Shown piece after piece: positions 1 to 10,800 of a DNA stretch of 64,000 bases. The number at the start of each line of letters is the position of its first letter. Positions within the stretch are counted from its first letter, which is position 1. This DNA is from Collybiopsis luxurians FD-317 M1. Taxonomy: Eukaryota; Basidiomycota; Agaricomycetes; Agaricales; Omphalotaceae. A model generated the notes under the pieces. It searched no databases, had not been told where the DNA came from, and saw nothing but the letters and a program-made list of their open reading frames with translations. A program made the position numbers and the translations under genes. The stretch covers positions 822,831-886,830 of the forward strand of contig KN834754.1 of the NCBI GenBank assembly GCA_000827265.1, read 5' to 3'.

Positions 1-108
1 GATCGCCCTTCGCAGGTAGTGCAGGACTCTAAAACAGTGTAATCTACTGCTACAAATAGAATATAGGGTGGTCATGTACGGCTCATCCGCCAGAGCTGAT
101 GACAATCA
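1..108. other. 3' flank of the paraoxonase-like gene
   Basis: Window edge. These bases lie just past the inferred stop of the minus-strand paraoxonase-like gene. I see no reading frame or repeat here; it is presumably 3' untranslated or intergenic DNA. Confidence 0.4.
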
Positions 109-1600
109 CTAGATGCTGCACACAGTCAAATAAGGGGTGGTGATACCTTCATTCAATGTCAGTGTGGCCGAGTCAGAAAGTGGCCAGCAGACTTGCCGTG
201 CATAAACAAGCGACTTCGTTCTGCGTCATGAACGACTGTCTTAGCACCGGAAACGAGAGAACCATCGTTTTCGAAGGCCTAGAATGATATGAGTGAGACT
301 TGGTATGCAATTAACCAGACAGTGGACCGAATTAACCTTTTCTACTTTGTATTTTTCACCATAGAATGCCCCGCTCCCCGTGTTCAAACCAAACTTCCAA
401 GCACACGCTGGTACAGATCGAGAAGGAATCACACTAGTAACATCCTTAATGGATTCTAGGTATTTTGGGAGACCTAGGCAGCGAAGACAAAGTTGTAGGA
501 CGAAACGCAAGGAAGCATAACTGCGCAGAAAAAGCTTACCAGCAGCCCATATCACTCCGTCCTTGTCGAGGGAAATATTGTCAATCGGCGTAGCTACAAT
601 GTACCACTATTGCAGCTGCATCCATAAAAAAAAAAACCATGACGAACCACAACCAACATCCTCCAAAAAAATCAAGGAATCATCCGCTTGCCTTTCGTAT
701 ATCAATATTCCAGGAGCATGAGAACTAACAACATATACCGTTCCGTTTGAAGCCTGGGTAATACCATTAGCGGTGTAAAGATTTGGCACTACAATCCTGC
801 ATCCGTCCTCAGAGCAGTACCCAAGGGAGGAGAAGGAGGTGAACATTGCGCGAAGTTGACTGGTCTACAGCTCAAAGGTGAGTAGTTCTAAATAGGAAGG
901 AAGTTAATCGGATGCGTACCACTCCCCCTCGCTTATTGCGCCAATTGGTAAAGTAGAAGCGTTTCCCGTCGCCGAATCCTGTTACGTCGTTGGGCTCAAT
1001 GATAGCCGGATCACGAACAGTTCTTATATGAAGCAAGGTGTCGCTGCCTGCGACTGTCTTGAAAATTTCAATGACCGAGTCAGCGCCGACACCTGAAGGA
1101 TCCGGTCTATGGTTTATAAGGTAGATAAACAGCTCATTCGGATTCGCGTCTGAAGGTACGACATCCATTCCGTGCACGGCCAAACCAGCCTTCTTTAAGT
1201 CAAAGTTTTCCAAGGCCAAACGCGTAGTTTTGGATGTCCTGGGGTCAAATATAGCGACATAATCTTCTTCTACTGGAGTTTCATAACGATCAGCGGGAGG
1301 CATCCATCTGACCCGGTTCTCTAGCGTGGAGCATGCCAGGTAAAGTAAGCCTGTCGCTTGGTGCAGGACAATTTCTGGGCGACTCAGATGTTCAGCTTCA
1401 TTGAGTAAGACGTAGACGCGACGGGGTTACTCACTGTCACAAGCTTGCACCTCTTCAAATTTCTGACACTGCTCTGCATTCAGTCCGAAATTCTGGGCAT
1501 TATAAGACAGCCCTGCAAGGCTAATGACCGGCGACAGAAAGAACTGGTGCACCACAGCCAGAAGGATACCAAAGATAGAGAAAAAGACAGTCCAGATCAT
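109..1600 (-). CDS. Paraoxonase/arylesterase-family lactonase
   Basis: Spliced minus-strand gene of the serum paraoxonase (PON) beta-propeller family: calcium-dependent esterases and lactonases. The start at 1600 opens with MIWTVFFSIFGILLAVV, a hydrophobic signal anchor as in PON enzymes, so an ER or secretory location is likely. Exon 1 (1600-1435) and exon 2 (1395-920) join to give ACDTEHLSRPEIVLHQATG. Family landmarks follow: HGMDVVPS, EPNDVTGFGDGKRFYFTNW, YTANGITQASNGTVYVVSSH, and TPIDNISLDKDGVIWAAG. The last intron (196-147) has a GC donor (G|GCAAGT); using it restores the family-like end VVHDAERSRLFMHG-ITTPYLTVCSI, whereas read-through gives an uncharacteristic tail stopping near 159. 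The substrate cannot be told from sequence. It is transcribed in the same direction as the flavin-reductase-like neighbour, whose stop lies 151 bp upstream of this start. Confidence 0.85.
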
Positions 1601-1751
1601 GGTCGTAGTGAATCAACGGTCTTAATATAAATTTTTCAGTGACATTGATCACCAGGGCGCGTAAAGCAGAGAGCTGCGAATCTAGCTTTCCAAGGACTAT
1701 GCACTGCTAGTTTCTAAAGATAATTACAAAGTGACCTTGTATTTACTCCAC

Positions 1752-2939
1752 TCAACGACCTGTCATCTCTCTGACCTTCTCACCAAACTTCTTCCACGAT
1801 AGACGAGGAAGGTTAAATCCATCTGTCAACCGTGCATAAGTGAGTCCTCCCAAACGAGCCACCGGTCGCAGTTTGGCTGGATCCAATTCAAGTCCGTTCT
1901 CTGCAAGCGCGGTTTGTCTCACATGAACCTGTTTGATGAGGCCGAGAACAAGAGTGCTTGTAATCGCCTCGTTTTTCAAGTCGGAAATATCCTGTGAGGA
2001 GTGAAGCTGTGGTATATAACTTAGGACTAAGCACTCGGGAAGTATAACCAAACATAAAAGGACTTGCCGTGCATTCCATACTGACTATACTTTCAGCACA
2101 ACGTGGCGGCTTAACTTGCGACTGTACAGTGTATCGGGGGTCAATAGAAAGTAAGAGAGACTGGAAAGAAGACAAACGCTTGGTTCCATCGTGAGCCCCG
2201 ATACAATCCATTCACTGACATCCGCGGGAGCATCGAGCGACGTTGAATTAGCAGCTTCGATGAAATGCTCGCTGATGATATTGACCGTGAATTCCTTGGT
2301 GGCTAATATGTTCTCCCGTGTATCTTTGGGCTTCTGCGGAGATAACGTGAAAGAGACACTGAGTAATGGAGGGTTATGTGAAACCTTTAACAGCTCGAAT
2401 AAGTCATTGATCAAGACTAGATGAACCAACTGACCATAGAAAAGTAGCTGTAATATGACAACGATTCCAATTTCTCCTCTTTGATCAAAACTAGAGACGC
2501 GCCTGAAAGGTGCAAGATTGGGCTGTCCGTCTGTATCCAAGGTTGAAATAAACGCTATAGGTCTCGGAACGATTATAGACGTGATCAGCTTATAGCTATC
2601 TCTATATTAGTCAATGCCAAAGCGATGGATTGCAGCGCGGGTTTGGACGTAGTAGCGGAAAAATCAGATGAAACCAGTACAAAGAGTGTCAGTGGTTTGA
2701 AAATGGGATGACCAGGAACGTCATACGCACTTGGTGCTCGTCTCATCCAGAATCCACGTTTTACGCGGTGAATCCTCGTGTTCTGCAAGACCTCTTACCG
2801 CTCCGTCACCAAGTTTCCAGCCGGGGGAAGGTGGCAGGGAGAGCTTGAAGGATTTAGTTGGATCAAACGAGCTGTTCCATCTTGAGGAATTCTTTGGGAG
2901 ATGTAAGAGAGAAGGTCGTGGTAAGAATCTAAAGCTCAT
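1752..2939 (-). CDS. Flavin-reductase-like FMN split-barrel protein
   Basis: Minus-strand gene for a protein of the flavin reductase-like, FMN-binding split-barrel family. The N-terminus MSFRFLPRPSLLHLPKN is basic and could target mitochondria. Spliced landmarks are TSIIVPRPIAFISTLDTDG, PNLAPFSYFSMVSHNPPLL, ENILATKEFTVNIISEHF, DAPADVSEWIVSGLTMEPS, STLVLGLIKQVHVR and DPAKLRPVARLGGLTYAR. To obtain PFSYFSMVSHNPP a 13-nt micro-exon (2435-2447) is needed, and the intron before it (2502-2448) has a GC donor. A second GC-AG intron (2067-2007) joins SMECT to LHSSQDIS. The start was set at the first in-frame ATG, 2939. Such proteins bind FMN and either reduce flavin for a partner oxygenase or act on their own; no partner oxygenase is visible here. 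It shares a 251-bp divergent promoter with the Fe-ADH. Confidence 0.85.
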
Positions 2940-3190
2940 TGTTTCCGGCTTTTCTCGGTTGGCAACTGAGCGATTGACAGTCACGTGTTCTGAACGCGTC
3001 GCGACTAGGAAATACTAACAGCAGAACAGGATAACGGACACTGTATGTTGTACAGGCGTTGTCACTGGTTAAAACGCCTAGGAAATCATGTCCAAATGTG
3101 TGTCCAGGTTTATGTATGACCTCATCTTTATTCCGGTGAGAAATCAAGTCGGAAATCAATCTCTGCCACTCTTATCTACTCCTCAGCAAA
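2940..3190. promoter_or_regulatory. Shared divergent promoter with an E-box
   Basis: The 251 bp separate the ATG of the flavin-reductase-like gene (minus) from the ATG of the Fe-ADH gene (plus), so both are probably driven from here. A perfect palindromic CACGTG lies at 2982-2987, a site type bound by bHLH factors in fungi. Its function is inferred only. Confidence 0.4.
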
Positions 3191-4791
3191 ATGTCCATTG
3201 TCGATTATTCCGTTCAACATCCTTCTACTGAACTTCAGGTACTCTGACGTTGCTGGTCTACATATCCTTATTAAGCTCCTCTTTTCAGGGCTTTTACGGA
3301 TGGACGGACACTTTGCGTGGAGTCCAGTACGGGCCAGGATCAGTCTCAACGGCCTTACCAAAGTTCTTCAAAATTTTAGGAGTATCTAAAGCCCTCGTTT
3401 TAACGGGAAGGAGTTTATATGAGAAGGCAAGCAAGTACAATCAGATGCATATAGGCTCAGGTTCCGACTATACTCTATGCGTTTTAGACCGACGTAGTGA
3501 AGAAGGTTGAGGATATTCTCAAATCTATCAATGGATATGGGGCTACCTTTTGGGAAATAGGCCAACATTCACCTATCGAAGGTATTCGAAAGGCGAGCAG
3601 GCTCTTTACAGAGACAGGATGCAATGTCATTGTTTCTGTTGGAGGGGGATCTCCTGTCGATGCGGCTAAAGCCATTCTCTATTACCTGCAGCAAGAAAGA
3701 GGAGGAGAGACGATGCTGCAGATTGCTATTCCTACAACTCTGAGCGCGGCAGAGTATTCGGTGAGGATGAAACGGGAGTATTCCGAAAGACGTGCTGACT
3801 ATTTCCCGTTATTAGATTGGCGCAGGTTACACTGACGATAGTGGGAATAAAGTGGCTGTCAGCTCACAGAAACTCGCGCCCGCAGCTATTATTCTAGATG
3901 CCGAACTCACGTTATCTACGCCCGAGAGATTATGGTATGCTTTCTATCTCTCCTTCTGTAACGTCGAGTTAATTTATCTGTAGGCTATCCACTGGAATAC
4001 GAGCAGTTGATCACTGCGTAGGTGAGGATTTTGAGCCAGATTCTGCGCTGTGACGATTAACGATTGCATTCAGAAAACCTTTATCGATCTCTCATACCTC
4101 CTCCACTCAAAGTACTATGTCTCTCTGCACTTGCAGACTTATTCAAGTATCTACCAGCATCCAAAGCAAATCCTCAATCAGTTGAAATTCGCCAAAAATT
4201 ACAGATCGCAAGTTGGATGAGTCTTTGGCCAATCAAGCTCGAGAAATACAGTGCCCTAGGCTTGTCGCACGCTCTTGGACACAAATTAGGTGCTGCATAC
4301 TCAATTCCTCATGGGATAACTTCGGTGAGCTCTAGCAACTATTCAGTGGTAATTGCTGAATTTCAATGGTCTCCATTAGTGTCTCACACTCGCGCCCGTC
4401 GTGGAACTCATGGCAGAAATTGGCACGCAGCAGGATAAGGAGTACCTTGCTCGAGCACTGTTTTTCCTTCGCAAGCCCAGTACTGGAACAGTCGACGGCG
4501 ACGTCATTGCGCTATCAGCATCCATCAGACAGTACTTACGCTTTCTGGTTGTGAATCATCGATCTGATGTGACTGACGACTTTGATTCTAGGCTTGTAAA
4601 CGATCTGGGCTTGAGGTCCACCCTTGCCGAGTACGAGGTTCCCAGAGGAGATATTTCGACCATTGCAAGGTAAGATTTATTACCGGCTTGGGGCCACAAA
4701 CTGATTCGCCGGGGTCCGTAGGAATACCCTGGGTACCGAAACGCATCCAACGTTCCCTAGAGTTGTCAAGTTGCTGGAGGGCTTGTATTAA
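3191..4791 (+). CDS. Maleylacetate-reductase-like Fe-type alcohol dehydrogenase
   Basis: Member of the iron-type ADH/dehydroquinate-synthase-like fold. Exon 1 (3191-3238) gives MSIVDYSVQHPSTELQ. The NAD-binding loop reads NVIVSVGGGSPVDAAKAI, followed by IAIPTTLSAAEYSAGYTDD. In classical Fe-ADHs a GIDALTH segment supplies Asp and His metal ligands; here it is GIRAVDHCVE, with the Asp position occupied by Arg, as expected for maleylacetate-reductase-like members. The other two His positions are kept (GLSHALGHKLG, IPHGITSCL). The C-terminus is RNTLGTETHPTFPRVVKLL and ends LEGLY. Intron 3427-3487 is GC-AG: only this splice keeps SLYEK-TDVVKKVEDIL in frame. Maleylacetate reductase makes 3-oxoadipate with NAD(P)H in hydroxyquinol and chloroaromatic breakdown. 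The exact substrate is inferred; a general Fe-ADH-like reductase is the alternative. Confidence 0.85.
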
Positions 4792-5035
4792 AAGCATGGA
4801 GTCCGGATCGGAGAGGGTATCGCTTCCCGGGCCAAAGTTTAATTCCAAACTCGTGTAATGGTATCCGCCGGGTACCTAAATTCTTTAGTATATATATCAG
4901 AGTCCAGAGAGTCGAGCCACAAGTTGATGATAAAAAGTGACGATCCCACCAAAATTCTCCCAATCTTATAGCCTGCGTTCATCCAAAATATTTGCATGGG
5001 GCCGGGCCGCGCTCATTGGACTGACCTGCGGAATA

Positions 5036-6623
5036 ATGTTTCTTCCCCCTCGACTCTCACCCACCAAGTCACCTTCGGTCTTTCCTCGCCCTTCTGCATC
5101 AAGTATCTCTCGTTCTTTTTCACATCGCCCTTGTGACTGGCGAACTTCGGTCTTTCGTTGCAACAGCAGTACCGTATCCAACGCCTTTCATTCGCTCTCG
5201 CGCCATCCCGCACTTCGCACCCGCAGCAGCCAATTATCTTGCGTCCATTGGCGCAGTCATCCCTCGATCATTCCAGGCCCTTTAAATATGCGCAGAAGGC
5301 AACGACAACATTCTACACAAAACGGAGACCCGGAGATGAAGAAGGAGCACAATGACGAGCATGGTCATGAACACTCGCATTCCCATTCCTTCTTTAGCGG
5401 TCATTCTCATTCAGGAGAGTACAACTATGGCGCGGAAAAGATAATGGCAGCTTGGGAGGGCTCCGGGGATAAGGGCAGCCAAATCACCATTATTGGGTTG
5501 CTCTCAAATATCGCACTGGTGAGTATTGCTCGAACTCAATCTTGGAACGGCCATTGATTTCAATCCAAACAAGACGGGCGTGAAGGGGGTAGCGGGTTGG
5601 TACTTGCATTCTGCAAGTCTCCTGGCAGATGCAGGCCATTCGCTGAGCGGTCCGTACTCGGCCTATTAAATAACGTACTTCTTTACTCACAATGTTATAG
5701 ATCTGTTGGGTGACTTTGTAACCTTATTCTGTTGGAAATTATCCCGGAAAGCACCTTCTGAACGATATCCTTACGGCTTTGCTAAATTTGAAACACTCGG
5801 AACAACCACAGTGAGTTTGTCTCAAGGTGTTGTAGTTGTATGATCTGAATATTGTCCTCGAATAAACTAGGTATCCTTACTACTCATTGGTGGTGCTCTA
5901 GGCATCGGCTTCCATTCCTACCACATTCTCCTCACTGCTCTCAGCGAAACAGCATCTACCCTTCCTTCTGGTCCAATCCAATCAGTTCTCCAAAACGTAA
6001 CTTCTACAATTCCGGATGTTCCCAATGTTCTATCCCACCATTCGCATGTCGAAGCAGTGGACCCAAACGCTGCTTGGTTCGCTGCAATGAGCGTTTTAAT
6101 AAAGGAGTGGTTGTACAGAATCACAAAGTCGGTTGCGGATGAAGAGAACAGCCCAGTACTGCTAGCCAACGCGATACACCACCGCAGCGATGCGTATTCG
6201 AGCTTCGTAGCTCTCTTTGCCATTCTTGGTTCCTGGATATTCCCCAAAGTTCCTCTTGATCCCATAGGTGGCATCGTAGTGTCTTTTGTCATACTTCAGC
6301 AAGGTGTTAGCTTGCTTGCAGGGGCATGGGGTGACCTCACCGATGCCGGTGTTTCTGCGCAGACGAAGGAGGCTCTGAAACATACGCTGGACTCACAATT
6401 GGTCTCACCCTCATCTTCTTCCAAGACAGCCATTCTTGCGGTGAGCGAGCTCCGTGCTCGACGAGCAGGATCATTGATATTTGTTGACCTGACCGCCGAG
6501 GTGCCAAGTGATTTGACGGTGCAGGATCTTAAGCAACTGGAGGAAAAAATCTTTTCAACACTGCAAGAGAAAAGAAGAGAGGTTAAAGAGGTCCGAGTGA
6601 GGTTCAAACCTCAGGCGGTTTGA
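5036..6623 (+). CDS. Cation diffusion facilitator, probably mitochondrial
   Basis: Divalent-metal exporter of the CDF family. From ATG 5036 the first 85 or so residues are rich in Ser, Arg and Pro and nearly free of acidic residues (MFLPPRLSPTKSPSVFPRPS), which fits a mitochondrial presequence as in MMT-type CDFs. A histidine-rich stretch follows at about residues 104-124 (EHGHEHSHSHSFFSGHSHSG). Then come membrane helices with YLHSASLLADAGHSLSDLLG and AIHHRSDAYSSFVALFAIL, giving HxxxD in both metal-binding helices (HSLSD, HHRSD), then ERYPYGFAKFETLGT and a cytosolic-type C-terminal domain (VSELRARRAGSLIFVDLTAE). Four introns at most, all GT-AG. Location and overall form suggest MMT1/MMT2-like iron or metal transport, but two HxxxD sites are the pattern usual for zinc CDFs, so the metal is open. 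Gene 244 bp downstream of the Fe-ADH. Confidence 0.88.
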
Positions 6624-7806
6624 TCTTTCACTTCTCCTTTCATTTTCCCGCTGTAATTCTAGTCACAACTTACAATCACTCCTCAGTCTGAAGAATTTTG
6701 ACGCAGATAAGAGAGCAGAAAAATAAATAACATTGAATATAATACAACTCGACCATGTACAATACCATACAGTTACTTTGCCTAGTTGAGGAAGTAAATA
6801 GTCAGAAAGCGGATACGACAACGAGGATATGACAAAGAGAGAGAGGCTCAGTAAAAAATAAGTGATCCACAATCCCAATGGGTCGGACTCATTAAATCAG
6901 TATAATTTTGTATGGAAATCATAGCCGTTCGCAAGAAAAGAAAAAAGAAAGGAGGCTGAACACTCACCCAATGACTTGGAAATCACAACAGTTTGCCTTG
7001 CCATACACTGACTTTCGAGTCGGAGCGTCGAAACCTTGCTTTGCTGTAGTGATGGGTGAGTGCGAAGCTGGCAAGGACACCCAAACACCCTTGACATTGA
7101 CAGTGAAGAGCAAAAAAAGACACTAGCGATCATGTGACAATCCTGCGGAAGATGACCCCTGATTAGACGCCCATTGCCGCGGCGTCGTGGCGCGTACGGA
7201 ACCTTTCACTCGACACTCTTCTATCTCTCCAGCGTTCCGGCCTGTGCCCTTTGTACAGTTTATTTTTTGATCCTAAATTTTCACCTTCTATTCTTGTTGC
7301 CCACCCACGCAGAACTGAGGGCCCAAGCCCTCTCTATTCATATGACTCCGAATTACTTTACCTTCTCACGAGTGTGTCTGAAGTTATACAGAAGCGCCTA
7401 GGTATGGAAGTAGCAGAAAGGGATACAAAAGTACAAGATGATATTCAACTTGATAATCATAAAACATACATAAGTTGGTTGACTGAGTTAAGAATAGGTT
7501 AGAGAGTGCGCACTTCCTCAGCAATGATAGTCTAGCAAAATGAACAAAACAAGTATGCCTACTACTAATAGATATTATAGTTGATAGTGTTTGATATCAG
7601 GGTAACGAGGAAACAACGACAGTTCAAGCATAACAAAAAAACAGCATGAATATATGAGCAAGACTGCAATGCATGGAAAGCAAGATGAGGTAAGTGAAAA
7701 AGATGCAGGATCTAAGGAACGCAACGAGTTAGTCGCTGTCAAGGCAAATGAAAGCGAAACCTACATGAATAAAATACCCTCCGCAGCGAAGGGTGTACCT
7801 CAAAGG
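6624..7806. other. Convergent intergenic region, nothing found
   Basis: About 1.2 kb between the ends of the CDF gene (plus) and the Sec7-like gene (minus). Short frames exist on both strands but none has family motifs or sensible splice signals. It probably holds the two 3' untranslated regions; A-rich stretches are common. Confidence 0.5.
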
Positions 7807-10800
7807 CTATGAGGAAGAACCTGATCCGTGTTCTGGCGCACCCACTTGGAGATACTGTAACACGAGTGCTATAGAGCTATTCTGAAGACACCGAATCTCC
7901 AGATCCCGACCAGTCCAAACAGGTGATTGAGCATTGTCCGGCACAGATTCCTCACGATCGTCGAACGGCTTGTCATTGAAACCATTCAAATCACCGATGT
8001 CGAGCTCGTTCCTTCCAGCCTTGGACTGGAGATAAACTTGGCTGCGAGATTTTGATCTCACATGCGACGCTCCGAGACGAGAACCACGAGTTCCACTGCG
8101 AGGTGAGGGAGAAGAAAAGACATCACTAATGGTTCCACTTGGCTGAACAACATCCTTTCCGATCAGAGTTTCTTGTAACACTTTGAACGCAACAAGTTCA
8201 GCAGCACGGTAGAATCGAGACGAAAGTAATGAGAATGAAGACATGGATGTTACAGAGGACGCGGTAGTATCATCGACATGCTTCTTCAATGATACGGTCC
8301 ACTGGTGTCGAATCAGAGGATCGTCGACGCTGAACATGTATCTTCGCTTTGTTCCACAGTGATTGAGAAAGGCAACCTGGAAAGTGTTCCGCATGAAGGC
8401 CCGCTCAATATTTACCACGTGGCCCAAGGGTAGTCCAGAATACTTTAATGCGTTCGACCCAGAGCGACAAATGATGATCGTCTTGGAACCCAGAGAAGTC
8501 CCCATCACACGGAAGGAAGCTTCCGAGGAACGATGGAATGTCAAGACCGGGGGATCGAATACGAGGTCTTGTCCATGTAGATGGATTGACAAGTGAGGAT
8601 CAGTTTGTGGTATTCGAACAATAATGGGATCGGATTGAACTTTGTAAGTGAGGCGGGTGGGAAGAGGGCGTTTAACAGTGATAAGGACATATGGGGTTTC
8701 AGAGGTGGCTCTTGCTTGCGCGAGTCGCTCTTCTCGGATGGATTCGTAGAATCGTTGCAAAAGCGAGTCAGAGACTAGATATTTTGGATCGTATCTACGA
8801 AATGCATTGACAAAATCTCGAGCGGAGATGTTCTGTCGGGGAAAGCCGGTTGGACCAGGGACGTCAGCCACGCTTTCATGCAAGAGATCGTTGAGCTGGA
8901 CGATGGCACGAACCAGCCTGATCGCGAGATCCTTATCGTAGTCGACAAAACTTGCGTTCGCTTCATACCATCGGCTGGCAAATGCATCCAATAGGTACTC
9001 GAGGGCACCGTAGTAGTTACCTGACCGAGAAGGAACATGCAACGACATCAAGAATGCACGGAGTGCTTGATCCACCCGACTACCGACAAAACCAAAGCTA
9101 TCCACAAAGCTTTTCAAAACTACCTTGGATGTCCTCTGTGAGAGATAATGTCCAAGCGTTGCTCGATCCAGCTCTGTTGTTCTGAAAAGAATTTGACCCA
9201 GAAACACCGGATCATCCGTTAAACCAGACTTTGCAAAGAACGAGGAGATAGCGTGATCCGGGTCTTTGCTAAACTGGTGGATGAAGGATCGGAGTAACGG
9301 ACTACGACTAGGCAATCCGATAGTAGAGTTTCGATTGCCTGCTGGAGATCGATCGGCGTGAAAACGAATGTTCTGCAACGAGACGACGCTTTTGACCATG
9401 AACTTTTTTTCTGGGGTGGGCAGTTCAGCAGCCTCGTTTTCACTCTCCCTGACAGGCTTCGCGATAACAAGAATGTCGCTGAACAGGAAAAGGAAACGAT
9501 CCTTGACAGTGTTGGCATTGACGACTTGGAGGACGGGAGAGGAGAGAATTAGTTTTCGAGGAGGGTTCTCGAGAACAGATGCCCACATCGGGCTGCGGGA
9601 GCCCCGCGTTAGATTTTCCTCCAATCGTTCTATTAGTAAAGAGCCTTGAACCCCCCTTGAAGTGGCAACCCCTGCGGCTGAATAATTGGAAGACAGGCTC
9701 GACGAGGAAGCAGATGTGGAGGGTGCAGGGTAATCGCTTAGAGAAGACGAAGGATCAGGGGTAGTGGATGAGAAAGCTTCTGGCGGAGAAGGGAGGGCAG
9801 AAGTTTGTCCAGGGGACGGAAACACAGGAGTTTCAGGATCAGAAACTGGGGAGGTAACGATTCGTTGAGCCTTTGGAGTTTTTTCAACGTCATGACTGAC
9901 AGGAGAGTATACCCTGGGAGGAGTGGTGGCAGGCATTCGCTCATTCGACTGGATGGAAGGCCTACCAGTCTCGGTAGGTGTACTACCGACTTCTTCCCAA
10001 TCCGACACAAACTCCGTATCCTTTCGTATCCGTAATAAGTCAGAAAGTGAGGGTTTTTTGAAGTTCTGCTGGCCATTCCGGTATTCGCCATTAGGAGAGG
10101 TCGGCAATGAAGGAGTAGAACCTTGAGAAGAAGAAGAAGAAAAAATCTTCTTATTCTTACTCATCCACTGCTTTACGGCTGGAAGAGTCATCGGGAGTTT
10201 AATAGAGCTTGTGTTGGTCGGCGTTGTTGAAATTGGAGCAAGGTCAAAATAGTCAAGGTTGGTAGGTGATGAAGAGGCGTCCGACGACAAAGGAGGTGAC
10301 ATCAAGTACTTTCCAGCCATACTGGGGTCAGAAGTTTGTTGCACGATTATGCGATCCTTGCCTTGATCAGACTGGGCGGGCAGAGAGCGCGAAGGAGGTG
10401 CCATTTCTTCATTGAACAGGGCAGCGATATCAGGCGTCGAGGAAGATGCGGTCAAACCCTTTGCACGATTCCGCTCCTCTTCCAATCTATGTATTCCCGG
10501 AAATGGGAAAAGTTTGGCGTTTTGATATCGTGCAAAGTTATCAGAAGAAGGAGGGGGGACAGGAGAAACGCGAGATATGTTTGGTGGAGCTAACGATAAT
10601 GCAGAGGTAGATGGAGATAGCACCGGTGTTTGAGCTTGCTGACCAACAAGCCCGCCATTTGGATCGCTTCTAGGACTGTTGATACTTGCGCCACTTTCCC
10701 TACTTATGCTAGAGTCGGTGTGATCGCGTCGCTCCCGGGTCACAATGCTATTACTGCGAGAGCGCCGCCCGGTAACAGAGTTTGATCGTGTAAAGGTACT

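Noticed and set aside
163..178. 16-base identity (TGTGGCCGAGTCAGAA) with 38492-38507, resembling a tRNA-Ser/Leu A box
   Set aside because: No matching B box or cloverleaf at either site, and one shared 16-mer is expected by chance in a window this size.
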